Part shown: positions 1 through 8,271 of the stretch, one piece after another | Layout of the letters: the number at the start of each line of letters is the position of its first letter | Position numbering within the stretch: position 1 is the first letter of the stretch | DNA from: CALEMW01 sp035447065 | Lineage (GTDB): Bacteria > Krumholzibacteriota > Krumholzibacteriia > LZORAL124-64-63 | Direction: 5' to 3' | Length of the DNA stretch: 64,000 nucleotides | NCBI GenBank assembly: GCA_035447065.1 | Contig: DAOTGJ010000007.1 | Coordinates: 1-64,000 of the forward strand | Program-made: the position numbers and the translations under genes | Notes under the pieces: model-generated | Database searches by the model: none | Seen by the model: only the letters and a program-made list of their open reading frames with translations | Told to the model about the DNA's origin: nothing

Positions 1-2445
1 GTTGGGCAGGCCCTCGCCCAGGAGCTCCGGGTAGGTGGCGCCGCCGTCGCGGGAGAGGTGGAGCGCCACGTCCGCGATGCCGCCCGCGTCCGCGGCCGTC
101 CAGGTGATGTCCACGATTCCGTCCACGTTCCAGCTCTCGCCGCCGGTGGGCGAGGTCAGGGCGATGGCGGGCTCGGTCACGTCCAGGTTCGAGCGCCAGG
201 CGCCGCGGCCGTGGGTGCCGGCCACCAGCAGGTCGTTGGCGGTGTCCACGGCGAGGTCGTAGACGGCCAGGTTGGGCAGGTCCTGGCTGGCCTTGACCCA
301 GGTGAGGCCGTCGTCGATGGAGGCGTACACGCCGTAGTCCGTGCCCAGGTAGAGGCGCGGCACCTCGGGGCGGAAGTCCACGGCCAGGCACATGGCGCGC
401 AGGCCGTCGGGCAGATCCCCGGTGATGTCCACCCAGCTGACGCCGGCGTCGTCCGTGGCGTAGACGCGGCCGCCGGTGGCGCGGTCGCAGCAGAGATAGG
501 CCCAGTGCCAGTCCAGGGGATCCACGGCGATGTCCGGGATCTCCTCCGCGGGCAGGCCCGCGGAGCGCGGCTGCCAGGCCGCGGCGTCCTGGGTCACGTG
601 GACCAGGCCGTCGCTCGATCCCGCGTAGATCACGTCCGGGTCGCCGTCCGCCACGGCCACGGCGCGCAGGTGCCCGCCGTTGGTCAGATCGCCGCTGAGG
701 GCCGTCCACGAGACGCCGCTGTTCGTGGTGCGCCACACGCGGTGGGTGCCCGCGAGCAGGGTGTTGGGCTGGTTCGGATCCACCACCAGCGGCGCGTTGC
801 ACCAGCTGGCCCGCTCGCCGTCCCAGGGACCGGTGACCAGGCCCTGGTAGACCCCGTTGTCGAACTTGTAGAGCGAGCGGAGCTGCACGTAGGAGGTGTA
901 GTAGATGTTCGGACTGTCCCATTCGATGGCGCTCGGGCCTCCGTCGCCGGCGATGACCTGGGGCCAGGCGTCCACGCCGTCGTACCGCGCCGAGCCGTTG
1001 TCCTGGGTGCCGCCCAGCATGGTGCTGGGGCTCGTGGGGTGGAGCACGCAGGTGTAGAGCTGTCCCAGCGACAGCGTGGCGTTGTGGTTGGTCCAGTGGA
1101 GCCCGCCGTCGGCCGTGGACCACACGCCGCCGTCGTTGCCCAGCCAGAGACGGCCGTCGCCGCCCCAGGCGAAGATGTGGTGGTCCGGGTGGGGCTGGCT
1201 GCCGTCCACGCCCACGTTGATGTCCGTCCAGGTGGCGCCGCCGTCCGCGGTGCGGATCAGGCCGTGGTCTCCGGCGCCGCCGAAGGGGAAGGTGCCGCCG
1301 GCGTAGCACACGTCGGCGTCGGCGGGGTCCACGGTGATGCAGTTGTCGTAGTTGCCCTGGCCGCCCAGGTACTCCGGGGTACCGGTGAGCTCGGTCCAGG
1401 TGGCGCCGGCGTCGGTGGTCTTGTACATGCCGAACAGGGTGCCGTCGTTGGCGGCGAACGCGGCGTACAGCGTCTGCGGCGCCGACGGGGCCTGCGCGAT
1501 GTTGATGCGGCGGAACCCGGTGGTCGGCAGCCCGCCGCCCAGCTTGGTCCAGGTCTCCGCGTAGTCATCGGACTTCCAGACCCCGGAGTAGCGGAAGGCG
1601 CAGTACACCACGCCGGGCGTGACCGGATCCACGGCGATGTCCGTGCAGTCTCCGGGGCCCAGGTCCACGGACCAGGTGGCGCCCCCGTCCAGGCTGGTGA
1701 CGAAGCCCCGGTCGCCGGCCACGTAGAGGATGTCCCGCTGGTCCGGCGCCACGGCCACGCGGGCGATGTAGCTGCCCACGTCGGCCTTGGCGGCGATCTT
1801 GGTCCAGGTGAGGCCGGCGTCCTGGGTGCGGAAGAGGCCGTCGCCGTAGAAGGAGTCGCCGGAGAAGTGCTGCTCGCCGGTGCCGTAGTAGAGGATGTCC
1901 GGGTCCACGGGGTCGAAGGCCAGGGCGCCGCTGGCCAGGGACGAGAGGCCGTCGGTCAGGGGCGTCCAGGTGAGCCCGGCGTCGACCGTCTTCCAGACGC
2001 CGCCCTGGGCGCCGGCGGCGTAGACCACGTCCGCATCGCGGGGGTCCACCAGCAGGGCGCACACGCGGCCGCTCGCGTCGGAGTCGCCGGACCAGTATTC
2101 CTGGGAGAACGGCCGCGGGCCGAGGGGCTGCCAGGCCAGGCCGCCGGGCGCCGTGCGGGACGATGCGGCCGCCAGGCTGTCGAACCGGCGTCCGACCCGG
2201 GCCTGGTCCGGACTCTCCGCCGCCCGTCGCGCGAACTCCTCATCGGTGATCCGCTCATAGCCTTCCTCGGTCTCCGGCTTCTCCACCGGGGGAGAGCCGA
2301 CGGCCACGTCGCGGTCGGGCAGAGCGCGGTGGTCGGCCGTTCCGAAGGCGAGGAGCAGTCCGGCGACGAGGATCACCGCGACCACGCTCAGGGCGATCCG
2401 CAGGCTAATGGCGGACGCGCGACGTCGCTTCCCGTTCTCAGGCAT
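1..2445 (-). CDS. Secreted BNR/Asp-box (sortilin-like) beta-propeller protein, 3' end off window
   Basis: The frame is open for all 815 codons from an ATG at 2445 to the window edge, so the C-terminus is missing. After a basic N-terminus comes one hydrophobic stretch (about residues 13-35, IALSVVAVILVAGLLLAF), a signal peptide or anchor. The body has repeated Asp-box units such as DAGLTWT, DGGATWS and DAGATWT, typical of sialidase/VPS10 photosystem-like propellers (BNR repeats). Near the edge is a SPTGGESWNVDG motif, a linker/Ig-like module often found before FlgD-type sorting domains in GC-rich FCB relatives. No catalytic residues are evident, so enzymatic activity is not claimed; such proteins are usually cell-surface or secreted. 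An AT-rich stretch (about 2515-2560) precedes the start and may hold the promoter. Confidence 0.85.
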   Translation of the reverse strand, partial: MPENGKRRRASAISLRIALSVVAVILVAGLLLAFGTADHRALPDRDVAVGSPPVEKPETEEGYERITDEEFARRAAESPDQARVGRRFDSLAAASSRTAPGGLAWQPLGPRPFSQEYWSGDSDASGRVCALLVDPRDADVVYAAGAQGGVWKTVDAGLTWTPLTDGLSSLASGALAFDPVDPDILYYGTGEQHFSGDSFYGDGLFRTQDAGLTWTKIAAKADVGSYIARVAVAPDQRDILYVAGDRGFVTSLDGGATWSVDLGPGDCTDIAVDPVTPGVVYCAFRYSGVWKSDDYAETWTKLGGGLPTTGFRRINIAQAPSAPQTLYAAFAANDGTLFGMYKTTDAGATWTELTGTPEYLGGQGNYDNCITVDPADADVCYAGGTFPFGGAGDHGLIRTADGGATWTDINVGVDGSQPHPDHHIFAWGGDGRLWLGNDGGVWSTADGGLHWTNHNATLSLGQLYTCVLHPTSPSTMLGGTQDNGSARYDGVDAWPQVIAGDGGPSAIEWDSPNIYYTSYVQLRSLYKFDNGVYQGLVTGPWDGERASWCNAPLVVDPNQPNTLLAGTHRVWRTTNSGVSWTALSGDLTNGGHLRAVAVADGDPDVIYAGSSDGLVHVTQDAAAWQPRSAGLPAEEIPDIAVDPLDWHWAYLCCDRATGGRVYATDDAGVSWVDITGDLPDGLRAMCLAVDFRPEVPRLYLGTDYGVYASIDDGLTWVKASQDLPNLAVYDLAVDTANDLLVAGTHGRGAWRSNLDVTEPAIALTSPTGGESWNVDGIVDITWTAADAGGIADVALHLSRDGGATYPELLGEGLPN

Positions 2446-2613
2446 GTCTGGACCTCGGGGTGTGGGTGTGTCCGAATCGGTCTCGCGCCTCGATCCACGG
2501 AGCGGATCGGCGGCAAAGTATTCATAGGATCCATCATTGATAATAAAAAATCAATAGGACCTTGGTCCCATGGGCCGCCATCGGCAAGGGACGCGGCACC
2601 GGGGCGGACACAA

Positions 2614-2642
2614 AGCGGACCTCCCTGGTCGGAAGGTCCGCT
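2614..2642 (-). terminator. Hairpin downstream of the ferredoxin gene
   Basis: AGCGGACCT (2614-2622) pairs perfectly with AGGTCCGCT (2634-2642) across an 11-nt loop. It lies just past the ferredoxin stop codon (2676-2678) in the direction of transcription. There is no clear T-tract. The rest of 2446-2675 shows no gene. Confidence 0.45.
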
Positions 2643-2675
2643 GAGGATCGACAGGTCGGAACGCGGAGCGTCCCG

Positions 2676-2852
2676 CTAGTCCACCATGCTGATGGCCTCG
2701 GTGGGGCAAGCCTCCACGCAGGCCTCGCAGTCGGTGCACTCGTCGGGGTTCACGAAGGCGTGATCGCCGTCCATGCTGATGGCCTCGGTGGGGCAAGCCT
2801 CGATGCAGGCCTCACAGGCGGTGCACTCGTCCTTGTTCACGAAAGCAGGCAT
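2676..2852 (-). CDS. Small 2[4Fe-4S] bacterial-type ferredoxin
   Basis: A 58-residue protein starting at ATG 2852, chosen because AAGGAG sits about 7 nt upstream; a longer frame to 2927 lacks this. Two canonical cluster motifs are visible: C10-x2-C13-x2-C16-x3-C20-P and C39-x2-C42-x2-C45-x3-C49-P. It is therefore a clostridial-type two-cluster electron carrier of low potential, acting in the cytoplasm. The protein is an almost exact tandem duplication with a 29-residue period; the repeat PTEAISM occurs in both halves and at DNA level the period is 87 bp (2684 versus 2771). It is a plausible partner for redox enzymes such as the Rnf complex encoded further right, but no partner is adjacent. 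Confidence 0.93.
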   Translation of the reverse strand: MPAFVNKDECTACEACIEACPTEAISMDGDHAFVNPDECTDCEACVEACPTEAISMVD

Positions 2853-2881
2853 CGGAGTCTCCTTGGATCTAGTGCCCTGCA

Positions 2882-2910
2882 GGGGGTGACTTGCAGGGAA
2901 GGTCACCCCC
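2882..2910 (-). terminator. Perfect 9-bp hairpin between MauE gene and ferredoxin
   Basis: GGGGGTGAC (2882-2890) and GTCACCCCC (2902-2910) form a perfect stem with an 11-nt loop. It lies 3' of the MauE-like gene and 30 nt before the ferredoxin start, so it could terminate the DUF1573 operon or act as a leader structure for the ferredoxin. No T-tract follows. Confidence 0.45.
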
Positions 2911-2981
2911 CGGCGGAGGGATGTCAAATCCTGATTTTCCGGTATCGATAGTGGATCTCGACATCGAAAATCCCTTGGAAA

Positions 2982-3434
2982 CTACAAGGTTCTCCTCACG
3001 CCGCGGGCCGCCCAGAGAACCACCGCTCCGGCCAGCAGAGCCACGTCGCGGAACAGCAGCGAGAGCCCCACCGCGTGCCCCGCCTCCGTGTGGAAGCAGC
3101 CGCAGCTGATGTCCAGGCCGCGGGACAGGGCCGAGGCGATGGCCACCATGAACACCACCAGCATGACGCTGATCCAGAAGGCGGCGGCGCGGCGCCAGAA
3201 GCCCAGGATCATGGCCAGGCCGGCCACCAGCTCCAGCCAGGGCAGCACCAGGGCCGTGGGGTGCAGCAGCGCCGGGGGCAGCATGCGGTAGTGGAAGATG
3301 GCCTGGGCGAAGGCGTCGGGGTGGAGGATCTTGTCCACCGACGCGTAGACGAACGTGCCGCCCACCAGGAAGCGGACGATGAGCTCCAGCCAGTCCGGCA
3401 GGATCAGGCCGCGCACGGGCGTGGCGTTGGTCAC
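2982..3434 (-). CDS. MauE/DoxX-family redox-associated membrane protein
   Basis: 150 residues from a GTG at 3434 with AGGAGG about 7 nt upstream. The GTG overlaps the TGA of the preceding rhodanese gene (GTGA), showing translational coupling. Four hydrophobic segments are visible, e.g. LIVRFLVGGTFVYASVDKIL, PTALVLPWLELVAGLAMIL and AAAFWISVMLVVFMVAIASA. A CGCF motif in the loop after the third helix is typical of the MauE branch of the DoxX superfamily. MauE members support maturation or redox balance of periplasmic disulfide proteins. Position after DUF1573 and rhodanese genes supports an envelope thiol/sulfur role; the exact substrate is unknown. Confidence 0.85.
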   Translation of the reverse strand: MTNATPVRGLILPDWLELIVRFLVGGTFVYASVDKILHPDAFAQAIFHYRMLPPALLHPTALVLPWLELVAGLAMILGFWRRAAAFWISVMLVVFMVAIASALSRGLDISCGCFHTEAGHAVGLSLLFRDVALLAGAVVLWAARGVRRTL

Positions 3435-3928
3435 GGCGCGCCTCCTTCCGTGCTGAGGTCGCCGCCGGCGGCGGCCCAGGCGTCCAGGTCGCCGCGCAGC
3501 AGGCTCAGCTCCGTGAAGCCGCGGGCCTCCAGCTGCTGGGCCACGTTGCTGGTCAGCAGCAGGTTGCCGTCGCCGTAGAGGATGAGCGGATCCTCCGGCA
3601 CCAGGAAATCGAAGATCTCGCGGAAGTCCTCGTCGAAGCTGTCCGGCCGCAGGACCATGGCGCCGGGGATGCGGCGGCCGTCGTCCACGGCACGGGTGTC
3701 CACGAAGATGTGGGTGTTGTCGCGGAAGGCGGCCAGGGCCGCGGCGGGCTCCAGGACCGGCGCGGCCAGGTCCATCTCGTAGAGGCTCATATCCGCGATC
3801 AGGGGCAGGCGCGGCGTGCGGGCGAACCACGCGCCGGCGGCCAGCACCAGCGCGAGGCCCAGCAGGAGCGGGGCCTCGCGCCACAGGGGGCCGGCGCTGA
3901 GGAGCTTCACCTTGCGGGAGTTGACCAC
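3431..3928 (-). CDS. Membrane-anchored rhodanese-fold protein lacking the catalytic cysteine
   Basis: 165 residues from GTG 3928, 8 nt after the stop of the DUF1573 gene. An N-terminal hydrophobic segment (about 20-35, LLLGLALVLAAGAWFA) anchors a periplasmic rhodanese domain: FVDTRAVDDGRRIPGA is the typical strand and CH2-like region, and the C-terminus has the LLRGDLDAWAAAGG ending. At the active-site loop, where the family has YC followed by a loop, this protein reads LILYGDGNLLLTS, with glycine in place of the catalytic cysteine. I see no cysteine anywhere in the protein. It therefore cannot do classical sulfur transfer; a binding or structural role is inferred. The operon context is DUF1573-rhodanese-MauE. 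Confidence 0.85.
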   Translation of the reverse strand: MVNSRKVKLLSAGPLWREAPLLLGLALVLAAGAWFARTPRLPLIADMSLYEMDLAAPVLEPAAALAAFRDNTHIFVDTRAVDDGRRIPGAMVLRPDSFDEDFREIFDFLVPEDPLILYGDGNLLLTSNVAQQLEARGFTELSLLRGDLDAWAAAGGDLSTEGGAP

Positions 3929-3936
3929 GGCCCGCC

Positions 3937-4986
3937 TCAGATCTTCAGCAGGTACATGATGGTGGCCGTGTAGGTGTTGCTGCCGGGCTCGTCGGTCACC
4001 ACGGTGAGCGTGCCGCTCATGCGGCCGCGGGCCTCCTTGGCCCGCTCGTCGGCGATGGCGATGGGCTTGCCCTTCACCGTGATCTCCACGTTGCCCGTGT
4101 GGCTGCTCTCCTTGATCTCGGCCACCTCGAAGCCGGGCAGGTCCACGTCGGCGTGCACCACCTTCACCTTGGCGTCCTTGGGCTTCTTCAGGTAGAAGAC
4201 GCGCGACAGGTCCTGGCCGGGGCCCACGTAGCGGAAGTTGTGGCGGGCGGGCATGAGGCTCACGTCGGCCTGCACGTCGCCGGTGATCTCCAGGTCGAAG
4301 GACGACGCGTCGGGCACGTTGGTCTGGAACACGGCCAGCTCGCGGAACACGCCGGCGGGGGCGCCCTCGTTCACGGTGAAGACGAGCTGCCGCTCGCGCG
4401 GGTCGTTCTTGGCCGTGGGCAGCACCTCCACGCTGAGCAGGTCCGTGTCCACGTCGGACAGGTTGATCACCAGGGACTCCACGTCCGGGGACATGACCGT
4501 GATGGACTGGGGCTTCATCTCCGACACGCGGCCCATGCCGAAGCCGATGGACTTCCACGACGGCGTGAAGATCAGCGGCGCGTGCACGAAGGCCGTGAGC
4601 TTGATCTCCTTGGTGGGCTCGGTGGGGTCGTTGGAGTGGATGAGCACGCTCTTGTGCTGCTCGCCGGAGAAGGTCTTGCTGTCGAAGGTGATGGTCACCA
4701 GCGTGGACTCGCCGGGCTCCAGCAGCTTCTTGGCCGGCTCGGCGGCGGTGCAGCCGCAGGTGGTCTCCAGGCGCTCGATCTCCAGGGGCGCGCCGCCGGC
4801 GTTGGTGACGGTGATCTCGGTGGTGCGGACCTGCTTCTGGTCCAGGGTGCCGAAGTCGAAGGTCTCCGGGGAGACCATGATGGCGGGCAGCGGATCCAGG
4901 GCCGCGGCGGGGCCGGCGGCGAGCAGGACCAGGGCGACGGCGCCCAGCGTCAGGGCGCGCGGGAGGGTGCGAAGAACCAGGGGCAT
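3937..4986 (-). CDS. Exported DUF1573-domain protein
   Basis: 349 residues with a clear signal peptide (hydrophobic core ALTLGAVALVLLAAGPAAA). The first domain matches DUF1573: FDFGTLDQKQ followed by strands and TTCGCT (C77, C79), the family hallmark. DUF1573 domains are Ig-like (ASPM-SPD-2-Hydin type) and found in periplasmic or surface proteins. The second half (about 130-349) looks like two further beta-sandwich domains without recognisable motifs. It is the first gene of a three-gene operon with the rhodanese-fold and MauE-like proteins, so the CGC pair may take part in envelope thiol chemistry; this is inference. The start is ATG 4986, with GGAG about 10 nt upstream. Confidence 0.85.
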   Translation of the reverse strand: MPLVLRTLPRALTLGAVALVLLAAGPAAALDPLPAIMVSPETFDFGTLDQKQVRTTEITVTNAGGAPLEIERLETTCGCTAAEPAKKLLEPGESTLVTITFDSKTFSGEQHKSVLIHSNDPTEPTKEIKLTAFVHAPLIFTPSWKSIGFGMGRVSEMKPQSITVMSPDVESLVINLSDVDTDLLSVEVLPTAKNDPRERQLVFTVNEGAPAGVFRELAVFQTNVPDASSFDLEITGDVQADVSLMPARHNFRYVGPGQDLSRVFYLKKPKDAKVKVVHADVDLPGFEVAEIKESSHTGNVEITVKGKPIAIADERAKEARGRMSGTLTVVTDEPGSNTYTATIMYLLKI

Positions 4987-5146
4987 GACGCTCTCCGTGG
5001 GTTGGTCGTGATTCTGAGAACCGGAATCGCCCGGCCTGCAACAAGAAAACCCAGGACGGGTTCCGGGACAAGGCCGATCCGCGCAAGAAATCGCGCTTCC
5101 CGCCCACGGGGGTCCGCATTAGGCTGCAGCCACGGAAGGAGGCGCG

Positions 5147-6187
5147 GTGCGCACCTGGAACGATCCGGGACCGGAGGGGAACCGCTACGGCCACGTGGTG
5201 ACCGGCAGCCTGCTGCTGCTGGCGACCATCGTGCTGGGCAGCGTGGGCTTCATGCTCATCGAGCGGTTCACGCCTCTCGAGGCCCTCTACATGACCATGA
5301 TCACCATCAGCACGGTGGGGTTCGGCGAGGTGCACTCGCTGTCGCCCATGGGCCGCGTATTCGTGATCGTGCTGATCGTGGTGGGACTGGGCCTGGTGAC
5401 CTACACCGCGGGCTCGCTGGCGGGCCTGTTCTTCGAGGGCCAGCTCCGCAAGCTGGTGGGGAGGCGGATGATGCAGCGGGAACTGGACGGTCTGCGGGAC
5501 CACTTCATCGTGTGCGGCTACGGCCGCATGGGGCGCATCATCTGCGAGGAGCTGGCCGAGGAGGGCAAGCCCTTCGTGGTGATCACCCTGGATCAGGAGG
5601 AGGCGGAGCGGCTGCGCGAAGCGGGGCTGCTGGCCATCGGGGGCGACGCCACCGAGGACGAGGTCCTGCTCAACGCCGGCGTGACCCGCGCCCGCGCCCT
5701 GACCGCCACCGCCGGCAGCGACGTGGACAACCTCTACATCGTGCTGTCCAGCCGCGAGCTCTCGCGCAAGGACAACCCCGGCCTCTACATCCTGGCCCGC
5801 GCCGCCGACGAGAAGGCCGGCCGCAAGATCCTGCGCGCGGGCGCCGACCGCTGCCTCTCGCCCTACCGCATCGGCGGCAGCCGGCTGGTGCAGGCCCTGC
5901 TGCGCCCCAAGGTCTACGACTTCATGGAGGCCGTCACCAGCCGCAGCGGCCTGGAGCTGATGGTGGAGGAGTTCCAGGTCTGCACGGGCTCCAGGCTGGT
6001 GGGGCACGCCATCCGCGACACCAACCTGCGCACCGAGTACGACGTGATCATCATCGGCCTGAACGCCGCGGACGGCCGCCAGGTCTTCAACCCCGGCCCG
6101 GATCAGGTCATCCAGGCCGACGACACCCTGATCCTCCTGGGCCGCACGCCGCAGCTCCAGCGGCTGGAGCGGGACCTGAAGGGCTGA
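5147..6187 (+). CDS. Potassium channel with RCK (TrkA-N/TrkA-C) regulatory domains
   Basis: 346 residues from GTG 5147 with AAGGAGG at 5135-5141. Two transmembrane helices (about 20-38 and 71-95) flank a pore loop carrying the selectivity filter TVGFGE (56-61), the bacterial K+ variant of TVGYG. Next is an RCK/TrkA-N Rossmann domain with GYGRMG (124-129) that binds nucleotide, then a TrkA-C domain (about 265-345). This is the MthK/Kch-type layout; the protein assembles as a tetramer in the inner membrane and conducts K+ under ligand control. It stands alone, divergent from the DUF1573 operon. There is no Ca2+-bowl evidence, so the ligand is unknown. Confidence 0.93.
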   Translation: MRTWNDPGPEGNRYGHVVTGSLLLLATIVLGSVGFMLIERFTPLEALYMTMITISTVGFGEVHSLSPMGRVFVIVLIVVGLGLVTYTAGSLAGLFFEGQLRKLVGRRMMQRELDGLRDHFIVCGYGRMGRIICEELAEEGKPFVVITLDQEEAERLREAGLLAIGGDATEDEVLLNAGVTRARALTATAGSDVDNLYIVLSSRELSRKDNPGLYILARAADEKAGRKILRAGADRCLSPYRIGGSRLVQALLRPKVYDFMEAVTSRSGLELMVEEFQVCTGSRLVGHAIRDTNLRTEYDVIIIGLNAADGRQVFNPGPDQVIQADDTLILLGRTPQLQRLERDLKG

Positions 6188-6289
6188 GCCGCCCCGCCGG
6201 CTGGCCGTCGCCGCGATCCGCGCTACTTTGGGCGGATTGTGGACGACGAACCGGCGGACCGCGCGCCGCCTTCCGTGAGGAGAGAGGCC

Positions 6290-7231
6290 ATGAGCCAACC
6301 CATCCGCGACGGCATCCTGTCCCTGGTGGGCGGCACCCCCCTGGTGCGCCTGCAGGGCCTGAACGACACCCCCGCCGAGATCCTGGCCAAGCTGGAGTTC
6401 CAGAACCCCCTGGCCAGCGTGAAGGACCGCATCGCCAAGGCCATGATCGAGGCCGCCGAGGCCGACGGCCGGCTGAAGCCGGGCATGCGCGTCATCGAGC
6501 CCACCAGCGGGAACACCGGCATCGGGCTGGCCTTCGTCTGCGCGGCCAAGGGGTACCCCGTCACCCTGACCATGCCGGACAGCATGAGCCTGGAGCGCCG
6601 CAGGATCCTCAAGGCCCTGGGCGCCGAGCTGGTGCTGACGCCCGCGGCCGGCGGCATGAAGGGCGCCATCCAGAAGGCCGGCGAGCTGGCGGCCGCGGCC
6701 AGGGACGGGGCGTTCATGCCCCAGCAGTTCGAGAACCCCGCCAACCCCGCCGTGCACCGCCGCACCACCGCCGAGGAGATCTGGGCGGACACGGACGGCA
6801 AGGTGGACGTCTTCGTGGCCGGCGTGGGCACCGGCGGCACCATCACCGGTGTGGGCTCGGTGCTCAAGGAGCGCAACCCGGACGTGCGCGTGGTGGCGGT
6901 GGAGCCCGACGCCTCGCCCGTGCTCTCCGGCGGGGAGCCGGGGCCGCACAAGATCCAGGGCATCGGCGCGGGGTTCGTGCCGGGGGTGCTGGACACGTCG
7001 CTGCTGGACGAGGTGATCCGCGTGACCGACGACGACGCCCTGGCCACGGCCCGCCGCGCCGCGGCGGAGGAAGGCCTCTTCGTGGGCATCAGCAGCGGCG
7101 CCGCCCTGTGGGCCGCCCTGCAGCTGGGCCGCCGCGAGGGCATGGCCGGCAAGCGCATCGTGGCCGTGGTGCCCAGCTTCGGGGAGCGCTACCTGTCCAG
7201 CGCGCTCTTCGCCCATCTCCAGGTGGACTAG
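6290..7231 (+). CDS. cysK: Cysteine synthase A (O-acetylserine sulfhydrylase)
   Basis: 313 residues from ATG 6290, chosen over a longer frame because AGGAG lies at 6278-6282 and the protein then begins at the canonical family N-terminus (SQPIRDGILSLVGGTPLVRL). It joins O-acetylserine and sulfide to make cysteine in the cytoplasm. Visible motifs are the PLP lysine K45 in NPLASVKDR, the substrate loop TSGNTG (72-77), and the PLP-phosphate loop GTGGTITGVG. Length is normal for CysK. The serine acetyltransferase gene follows 9 nt downstream, so the two-step serine-to-cysteine pathway is encoded as one unit. The ending (VPSFGERYLSS) is typical. Confidence 0.96.
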   Translation: MSQPIRDGILSLVGGTPLVRLQGLNDTPAEILAKLEFQNPLASVKDRIAKAMIEAAEADGRLKPGMRVIEPTSGNTGIGLAFVCAAKGYPVTLTMPDSMSLERRRILKALGAELVLTPAAGGMKGAIQKAGELAAAARDGAFMPQQFENPANPAVHRRTTAEEIWADTDGKVDVFVAGVGTGGTITGVGSVLKERNPDVRVVAVEPDASPVLSGGEPGPHKIQGIGAGFVPGVLDTSLLDEVIRVTDDDALATARRAAAEEGLFVGISSGAALWAALQLGRREGMAGKRIVAVVPSFGERYLSSALFAHLQVD

Positions 7232-7240
7232 GAGGTCCCC

Positions 7241-8167
7241 GTGCACGCCGATGGAAGCGCCCCTCTGCGGGACCTGGCCTCCCGCCTGGCCGGCACCTAC
7301 CACGCCGACGGCGGCATCAACCGCATCGGCGACACGGAGCTGCCCTCGCAGCAGCGCGTGGCCGGGCTGGTGGAGCAGCTGCTCACGCTGATCTTTCCCG
7401 GCTACTTCGGCGGGCGCATCAGCGACCGCGCCTGCATGGAGACCTTCGTGGCCTCCCGCATCGACGACCTCTACGTGGAGCTGAGCGAGGTGGTGGACCG
7501 CACCCTGCGCTTCGTGTCCCACGAGCCCTACGAGTGCGCGGTGCCGCACCCGGCGGCGGGGGGCGACACGGCGGCGGCCGCGGCCGGCATCGTGAAGGAG
7601 TACCTGGAGCAGCTCCCGGCCCTGCGCGAGCTGGTGGGCACGGACGTGGACGCCGCCTACCGCGGCGATCCCGCCGCCACCTGCCGCGACGAGGTCATCC
7701 TCTGCTACCCGGGCCTGCTGGCGGTGGCCGTGCACCGTCTGGCCCATCCGCTGTACCGGCTGGGCGTGCCGTTCGTGCCCCGCATCATGAACGAGTGGGC
7801 CCACCAGCGCACGGGCTGCGACATCCACCCCGGCGCGCGCATCGGCCGCGGCTTCTTCATCGACCACGCCACCGGCGTGGTGGTGGGGGAGACCACGGAG
7901 ATCGGCGAGAACGTGAAGCTGTACCAGGGCGTGACCCTGGGCGCGCGCAGCTTCAAGCGCCGCCCGGACGGCTCGCTGGAGAAGACCGGCAAGCGGCATC
8001 CCACCATCGAGGACGACGTGACCGTGTACGCCAACGCCACCATCCTGGGCGGCGACACGGTGGTGGGCCGCGGCGCCGTGATCGGCGGCGGCTGCTGGGT
8101 GACGCGCTCGGTGGCGCCCGGAGCGCGGCTGACCGTGCAGGCCTACGGCGACGGCCTGGGAATCTGA
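7241..8167 (+). CDS. cysE: Serine O-acetyltransferase
   Basis: 308 residues from GTG 7241, with GGAGG overlapping the cysK stop. It transfers acetyl from acetyl-CoA to serine, giving the CysK substrate. An alpha-helical N-terminal domain (1-185) is followed by a left-handed beta-helix of hexapeptide repeats with the catalytic stretch TGCDIHPGARIGRGFFIDHA, then VVVGETTEIGENVKLYQGVT. The long N-terminal domain resembles EpsC/SrpH-type serine acetyltransferases rather than the short bacterial form. The C-terminal tail, which in CysE docks into the CysK active site, ends in GDGLGI; a terminal isoleucine is the conserved docking residue, supporting a cysteine synthase complex with the adjacent CysK. 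Confidence 0.94.
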   Translation: MHADGSAPLRDLASRLAGTYHADGGINRIGDTELPSQQRVAGLVEQLLTLIFPGYFGGRISDRACMETFVASRIDDLYVELSEVVDRTLRFVSHEPYECAVPHPAAGGDTAAAAAGIVKEYLEQLPALRELVGTDVDAAYRGDPAATCRDEVILCYPGLLAVAVHRLAHPLYRLGVPFVPRIMNEWAHQRTGCDIHPGARIGRGFFIDHATGVVVGETTEIGENVKLYQGVTLGARSFKRRPDGSLEKTGKRHPTIEDDVTVYANATILGGDTVVGRGAVIGGGCWVTRSVAPGARLTVQAYGDGLGI

Positions 8168-8271
8168 GGCTCCGGAACGCCTAGCGGCCGCGGGGGTTGT
8201 CCTCCCGCCGCGGCCGACCTATCCTTCGATGGTCCGACCCCCGCCTGTCCCGTGACGAGGAGCCCCATCCC

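Noticed and set aside
58..2679. An 873-codon plus-strand frame opposite the BNR-repeat gene
   Set aside because: It is the antisense shadow of a protein with clear Asp-box repeats on the minus strand and has no domain signal itself.
2922..2927. TTGACA on the minus strand as a ferredoxin promoter
   Set aside because: No acceptable -10 sequence at 15-19 nt; only the hexamer is present.
4099..8184. A 1361-codon plus-strand open frame across several genes
   Set aside because: Composition is Arg/Gly/Pro/His-rich and it overlaps well-supported genes in other frames; long shadow frames are expected at this GC content.
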